A stretch of 64,000 bases of DNA from Pseudonocardia humida (lineage in GTDB: Bacteria; Actinomycetota; Actinomycetes; Mycobacteriales; Pseudonocardiaceae), in contig NZ_JAGSOV010000040.1 of assembly GCF_023898865.1 (NCBI RefSeq), positions 124,001-188,000 on the forward strand, in the 5' to 3' direction. Shown here piece after piece: positions 57,572-64,000 of this stretch. A model generated the notes under the pieces. That model was not told the DNA's origin, ran no database searches, and worked only from the letters and a program-made list of their open reading frames with translations. The translations under genes were made by a program, and so were the position numbers. Position 1 is the first letter of the stretch; each line of letters starts with the position of its first letter.

Positions 57572-58609
57572 ATGGGTGAGAAGCACGTCGTCCGGTTCGA
57601 GCCGGTCGGGATCGAGATCGAGGTCGACGAGGACCAGACGATCCTGCGGGCCGCCGCCGAGCAGGGCGTCCAGCTGATGCACGGCTGCAAGGAAGGCCAG
57701 TGCGCGGCCTGCAAGTCCTTCGTCCTGGAGGGCGAGGACATCGAGCTCGACAAGTACTCCACGTTCGCCCTGCCGGACTACGAGAAGGAGGAGGGCTCGA
57801 CCCTGCTCTGCCGGGCGCACGCCTACGAGGACCTCGTCATCGAGCTGCTCAACTACGACGAGGAGATCATCCGGTCGGGCCTGCCGCTGCGGAAGGGCGT
57901 GGCCGAGGTGGTGTCCAACGAGCCGGTCACCCACGACCTGCGCCACCTGGTGCTGAAGCTGGTGGAGCCCGCGGAGATCAAGTTCTTCCCCGGGCAGTAC
58001 CTGGACATCACCGTCCCCGACACCGAGGAGAGCCGCTCGTTCTCGATGGCCAACGTCCCCGACCGGGACGGCGGGGTCTTCGAGTTCGTGATCAAGGTCT
58101 ACCCCAACGGCCTGTTCTCCGAGTTCCTCGCGACCAAGGTGGCGGTCGGTGACCGGCTGGAGGTGGAGGGCCCGTTCGGCACCTTCACGCTGCGCGAGAG
58201 CCGGACCTCCCCGCTGGTGTTCGTGGGCGGCGGGGCGGGGATGGCGCCGGTGCTCGGGCTGCTGCGGTCGATGGCCGACCGCGGCGTAGACCGGCAGGCC
58301 GTCTTCTACTACGGCGCCCGCCAGCGCCGGGACCTGTGCTTCGAGGAGGAGCTGCGGGCCCTGCAGGCGCGGCTGCCCGGGTTCCGGTTCGTCCCGGCGC
58401 TGTCCGAACCCGCGGACGACGACCAGTGGGACGGCGAGGTCGGGATGGTCACCGACGTCCTCGCCCGCCGCGAGCCGGACCTGGCCGGCCGGGACGCCTA
58501 CGTCTGCGGTCCGCCACCGATGGTCGACGCGGCCATCCCCGCTCTGACCAGGCTCGGAGTGCGCGAGGAGAACATCTTCTACGACAAGTTCACCACCACC
58601 GGTGAGTGA
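57572..58609 (+). CDS. prmB: Propane/acetone monooxygenase reductase
   Basis: 345 residues. A plant-type 2Fe-2S ferredoxin domain has Cys39, Cys44, Cys47 and Cys80. Then the FAD domain (RSFSMAN, about residue 152), and the NAD(P)-binding domain with VFVGGGAGMAPVLGLLRSM and the C-terminal YVCGPPPMVDA. It transfers electrons from NAD(P)H to PrmA through FAD and the cluster. ATG 57572. The stop region contains the start of the coupling minigene to prmC. Confidence 0.96.
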   Translation: MGEKHVVRFEPVGIEIEVDEDQTILRAAAEQGVQLMHGCKEGQCAACKSFVLEGEDIELDKYSTFALPDYEKEEGSTLLCRAHAYEDLVIELLNYDEEIIRSGLPLRKGVAEVVSNEPVTHDLRHLVLKLVEPAEIKFFPGQYLDITVPDTEESRSFSMANVPDRDGGVFEFVIKVYPNGLFSEFLATKVAVGDRLEVEGPFGTFTLRESRTSPLVFVGGGAGMAPVLGLLRSMADRGVDRQAVFYYGARQRRDLCFEEELRALQARLPGFRFVPALSEPADDDQWDGEVGMVTDVLARREPDLAGRDAYVCGPPPMVDAAIPALTRLGVREENIFYDKFTTTGE

Positions 58610-58700
58610 GTTCACGAACGGACCATTGGCACAGCGCTCGCGAAGCGCCGACCGAGCGCAAGCGAGGGAGAGCGTGGAGCAGGAAGGCGAGGACTCATGA
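58602..58700 (+). CDS. 32-codon linker minigene between prmB and prmC
   Basis: GTG 58602 lies within the last codons of prmB and the frame ends with TGA 58698-58700 overlapping the prmC ATG (ATGA). The start (GTGAGTGAGTTC) and the internal GCGAGGGAGAGCG resemble the minigene at 50739-50659. If translated it would carry ribosomes from prmB to prmC across an otherwise 87-bp gap. No homology to a known protein. Confidence 0.4.
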   Translation: MSEFTNGPLAQRSRSADRAQARESVEQEGEDS

Positions 58701-59880
58701 CGACCACCGAACGCCCGGAGCGGAGCGTCCCCAAGCCGCAGTTCACCGACGCCGAGGCGGGGGCCAGGGAGTTCCCCGACTCCGGGCCGGGCGCCCGCCG
58801 CTACAACTACTACGAGCCGGCCAAGCGCAAGCAGACCCACTACGAGGACGTCACCGTCGACGTCCAGCCCGACCCCCGGCACTACCTGTCCCAGGGCTGG
58901 ATCTACGGCTTCGCCAACGGCGAGGCCGGCTACCCGCTGCACTGGACCAAGCTGAAGGCCTGGGGCGTGGACGAGCCCGAGCCGCAGCGCGGGCCGGGCA
59001 GCGGCGGCCTGCAGGTCAAGCAGTGGCCCGCGCACGGTTGGCACGAGTTCCGGGATCCCAACGAGGAATGGGAGATGACGTTCTACCGCTACAACGCGAA
59101 CGTCGTCCGGCAGGTCAACCAGAACATCGACAACGCCCGCGAGGGCAAGTCGTTCGAGCAGTGGACGCCGAACTGGGTGCGGTTCGTCGAGCGCAACGTC
59201 GGCGCCTGGATGCACATCGAGCACATCCTCGGGCTCTACGTGTTCGCCGCCTGCAACCGGTCCGGCCCGACGAACATGCACAACACCGCGATGGCGGTGA
59301 ACAGCATGCACAAGATCCGGTTCGCGCAGGACCTCGCGCTCTACAACATGACGCTGACCGAGGAGATCTCCGGCTTCGACGGCACCGCGCACCTGGACGC
59401 CTGGAACAACGACCCGGCGTGGCAGGGCGCGCGCAAGGTCACCGAGAAGCTGACCGCCGTCGACGACGACTGGGGCGAGTCGGTGTTCGCCACGAACGTG
59501 GTGTTCGAGCCGCTGATCGGCGAGCTGTTCCGCAGCAACCTGGTGATGCAGGCGGCCGCGCAGAACGGCGACTACGTGACCCCGACCGTGGTCGGTGCGG
59601 CCGAGCACGACTTCTCCGCCCGGGACCTGCGTTGGACCCAGGCCTGCTTCGGCCCGCTCACCCAGGACCGCGAGTTCGCCGACCACAACAAGGCGCTCAT
59701 GCAGGGCTGGCTCAGCGACTGGGTGCCGCAGTGCCTGGAGGCGGCGCGGGCCATGCAGCCGCTGTGGAGCATGCCGGACGCGAAGCCGCCGCGCTTCGAG
59801 GACAGCCTGGACCGGGCCAAGAACCGGTTCGCCGCGATCGTGGTCGACCTCGGACTGGAGATCCCGAAGGAGCTGAAGCA

Positions 59881-59884
<4 letters not shown>
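58697..59884 (+). CDS. prmC: Propane/acetone monooxygenase hydroxylase, small subunit
   Basis: 395 residues. The beta subunit has the same fold as PrmA without iron ligands: RRYNYYEPAKRKQTHYEDVT at the N-terminus, YLSQGWIYGFANGEAGYPLH, NVGAWMHIEHILGLYVFAAC and NPEWEMTFYRYNANV-like segments match known MimC/PrmC sequences as I recall them. Forms the (alpha-beta)2 hydroxylase with PrmA. ATG 58697 with GAGGAC just upstream; the stop overlaps prmD. Confidence 0.95.
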
Positions 59885-62065
<2,181 letters not shown>

Positions 62066-62074
62066 AGGGGCGCC

Positions 62075-63196
62075 GTGTACACCGTCGGGGGCCGGACCTT
62101 CCCGGTGGTCGACGCCCAGGTGCACATCTGGGACGCCAGCCCGCACAACCAGGCGGCCCCCGCCGGTGAGTCCTACGCGATCGACCTGCTGCGCCGCCAC
62201 CGCGAGCTGGACGGCGCCGGCGTACCGCCGCACGAGGTCGAACGGGTCTCCGAGCGCAGCCTCAACCGCGACGTGTTCGGCGACGGGCACGTCGACCGGG
62301 CGGTGCTGCAGCCCGTCGTGCTCGGCGAGCTGTTCGTGCTGGGGTTCAGCCCGCTGGAGTGGCACGCCGAGATGGCGGGCTGGATGCCCGACCGGTTCGT
62401 GCTCTCCGGCGAGCTGGACCCGGGCGGCGGGCAGCCGGGGGCGCGCGGGCTGACCCCGCGGGTGCGCCGGTTCGACCTGCGCGGGCTCACCCTCTGCGAG
62501 CGGGGCCGCCCGGCCGGGCGGCTGGCCCTGGGCGACCCCTGGCTGCGCACCGTGCTGGCCCGCTGCGCGGCGGCCGGGGCGGACGTGGTGCACATCGGCG
62601 TGGGCCCGTCCACCCGGCAGGCGCCGTGGCGGCGCCCCGAGCCGCCGGTCGGGGCGGTCCGGGCGCGCCCGCCGGTGGTGCCGCGGTGGGCCGAGCCCGT
62701 GCGCGCGGGCTCGGCGCGGCCGGTGCGGGCGGGCGCGGAGGCCAGGGTGGCCCCGCCGGGCTTCGACACCGGGGAGTTCTGCGAGCTGGCCGCGGCGCTG
62801 CCGCAGGTCCGGTTCGTGCTGGGCGCGGGCTGCCTGCCCACCCGCAGGCTGTGCGAGCTGGCGGTCATGCCCAACGTGCACGTCGTGCTGTCGGAGATCC
62901 TGCCGTGGACCGGGTCGCAGGGCTTCGCGCACGCGTTCGGCGCGCTGCTGGCCGCCTTCGGCGCCGACCGGCTGCTGTTCGGCAGCGGCTACCCGATGGT
63001 GCGCCCGGGCCGGCTCGTGCGGGAGCTGGCCGGCTACCGGTTCCCCGGCGAGCTGGTGGCCCGCTACCCGCGCTGGGACGACGCGGCGGTGGCCGCGGTG
63101 CTCGGCGGCAACGCGGCCCGGCTCTACCGGATCGCGCTGCCGGGAGCGGTACCGGCCCCGGGCAGCCGCCAGGGTGCGGTCAGCCGGGCCGGTTGA
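62075..63196 (+). CDS. Amidohydrolase-family protein with degenerate metal site
   Basis: 373 residues, amidohydrolase_2-like TIM barrel. The first metal motif reads Asp13-Ala-Gln15-Val-His17 (DAQVHIW), lacking one His; the His normally near RFVLEHLG is replaced (VRFVLGAGCLP); the conserved Asp near the C-terminus reads FGSGYP (Gly305). A disordered Pro/Arg/Ala-rich insertion lies at about residues 180-235. It is likely a non-catalytic structural or assembly factor. GTG 62075 is 10 bp after the chaperonin stop, so it is co-translated. The stop overlaps the convergent FAD gene by 17 nt. Confidence 0.8.
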   Translation: MYTVGGRTFPVVDAQVHIWDASPHNQAAPAGESYAIDLLRRHRELDGAGVPPHEVERVSERSLNRDVFGDGHVDRAVLQPVVLGELFVLGFSPLEWHAEMAGWMPDRFVLSGELDPGGGQPGARGLTPRVRRFDLRGLTLCERGRPAGRLALGDPWLRTVLARCAAAGADVVHIGVGPSTRQAPWRRPEPPVGAVRARPPVVPRWAEPVRAGSARPVRAGAEARVAPPGFDTGEFCELAAALPQVRFVLGAGCLPTRRLCELAVMPNVHVVLSEILPWTGSQGFAHAFGALLAAFGADRLLFGSGYPMVRPGRLVRELAGYRFPGELVARYPRWDDAAVAAVLGGNAARLYRIALPGAVPAPGSRQGAVSRAG

Positions 63197-64000
63197 CGCG
63201 TTCCGGCGAGGCGCCCGAGAGCTGCTGGTAGCCGGTGACGATCTCCTCCAGCTCGGCCGGGCTGATGACGTCCTCCAGCCGGTCGAAGCCCTCCGGGGCG
63301 CGCCGCTGGACCTCGTCGATGACCCGCTCGGGGCCGCCGATCCGGTTGCGCAGGACCACCTCGGTCGTCGCGGGCAGCCGCTCGGCCTCGTAGGCCCGCA
63401 GCGCCGCCACCGGGTCGTCGGCGTGCTGGGCGAAGCTCGCGGCGAGGCAGGTGGCGTCCAGGATCGCCTGGCCTGCGCCGTTGGAGCCCATCGGGTACAT
63501 CGGGTGCGCCGCGTCGCCGAGCAGGCTGACCCGGCCCCGGCTCCAGAACGGCAGCGGGTCGCGGTCGCACATCGGGAACTCGAAGATCTCGGCCGTGGCG
63601 TCGGCCAGTGCCGCGTGGTCGAGGAAGGGGCTGTGGAAGCGGGGCAGCTGCGCGGCCAGCTCGGTGCGGTCGCCGGGGCGCGACCAGTCCTCGCGCCGCG
63701 GCGGCGGGTCGCCGTCGGCTCCGAGCTGGACGCAGACCGCCCAGTTGGTGAGCCGGGTGTCGGGCGTCGACCCGGCGGCGATCGGGTAGACGACCAGCTT
63801 CGCGTCGGTGCCGCCGGCGATGAGCACCGTGCTGCCGTCCAGGAAAGCCGGCCACTCGGTGGCGCCGCGCCACATGAGCACGCCGCTCCAGCGCGGCGGG
63901 CCCTCCTGCGGGAACAGCGACTCGCGCACGCTGGAGTGGATGCCGTCGGCGCCGATGAGGGCGTCGGCCGCGGCCTCGGCCACGGGCTCGCCGGCCCGGT
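63180..64000 (-). CDS. FAD-dependent monooxygenase, 5' end outside the window
   Basis: The last 270 or so residues of a class A flavoprotein hydroxylase: ADALIGADGIHSSVR (DG motif), then RGRVSLLGDAAHPMYPMGSN, the second FAD motif, followed by GAGQAILDATCLAASF. The N-terminal Rossmann GxGxxG lies beyond the edge. Substrate (aromatic or salicylate-like) unknown. Convergent with the amidohydrolase; probably unrelated to it. Confidence 0.88.
   Translation of the reverse strand, partial: RAGEPVAEAAADALIGADGIHSSVRESLFPQEGPPRWSGVLMWRGATEWPAFLDGSTVLIAGGTDAKLVVYPIAAGSTPDTRLTNWAVCVQLGADGDPPPRREDWSRPGDRTELAAQLPRFHSPFLDHAALADATAEIFEFPMCDRDPLPFWSRGRVSLLGDAAHPMYPMGSNGAGQAILDATCLAASFAQHADDPVAALRAYEAERLPATTEVVLRNRIGGPERVIDEVQRRAPEGFDRLEDVISPAELEEIVTGYQQLSGASPERVNRPG

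Overview
The window is chromosomal DNA of a very GC-rich actinomycete, most likely a Pseudonocardia or a close relative in the Pseudonocardiales. The evidence is strong G/C third-position bias, many GTG starts, many probable leaderless starts with a TANNNT hexamer 6-8 nt upstream, and actinobacterial families (HbhA, DUF2516, DUF2530, DUF2505, SepH, sunset domain, DUF5753/DUF397 pairs). It also carries a soluble propane/acetone-type diiron monooxygenase operon (prmABCD) with its own chaperonin. No rRNA, tRNA, insertion sequence or CRISPR array was recognised.

Layout. 1-1.36 kb: the end of a membrane protein, then a gene-free stretch holding a decayed 30-bp palindromic array. 1.36-15.4 kb: housekeeping genes in an order that echoes M. 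tuberculosis Rv0474-Rv0484 (XRE regulator, hbhA, DUF2516 ... DUF2505, murB, L,D-transpeptidase, SDR), with a YbaK deacylase, a frameshifted sensor kinase and its regulator, an alpha/beta hydrolase, lon, a PPOX protein and purU inserted. A second patch of the 30-bp repeat lies at 14.3 kb. 15.8-21.5 kb: a minus-strand envelope cluster of a TcpC/VirB8-like protein, a MinD-like protein without the Walker lysine, a two-domain wall hydrolase, an anchored protein of unknown function and two GH16 glucanase-like proteins. 21.8-24.5 kb: an MFS exporter and a GCS2 ligase. 24.7-49.4 kb: a block resembling Rv0881-Rv0901 (SpoU methyltransferase, DUF2537, sepH, serC, citrate synthase 2, gltA, sunset-domain protein). 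It is interrupted by a two-component/ABC operon, a polyamine-synthase-like membrane protein, transporters, pdxH, a MarR pair, and at 40.3-43.1 kb a small accessory island (fragment of an AICE FtsK/TraB-like protein, XRE-DUF5753 regulator and two DUF397 proteins). 49.5-53.7 kb: an ABC exporter whose two genes are joined by a 26-codon minigene, an ArsR-SRPBCC pair and a DUF998 membrane protein. 53.6-64 kb: the monooxygenase region.

How genes work together. The GAF/Fis regulator (53.6-55.5 kb) is divergent from prmA-prmB-prmC-prmD-groEL-like-amidohydrolase. PrmA keeps all six diiron ligands, PrmB supplies electrons from NAD(P)H through FAD and a 2Fe-2S cluster, PrmC is the small hydroxylase subunit and PrmD the coupling protein. 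The GroEL paralogue probably folds the hydroxylase. The last gene of the run has lost amidohydrolase metal ligands. A convergent FAD monooxygenase runs off the right edge.

Less expected items: two minigene linkers that join neighbouring cistrons, the 30-bp palindromic arrays, an IdeR-type iron box with no obvious iron gene, an ArsR operator that exactly fills the spacer of its own promoter, a ClgR-like palindrome upstream of lon, and a possible short plus-strand transcript (40.97-41.14 kb) in the accessory island.
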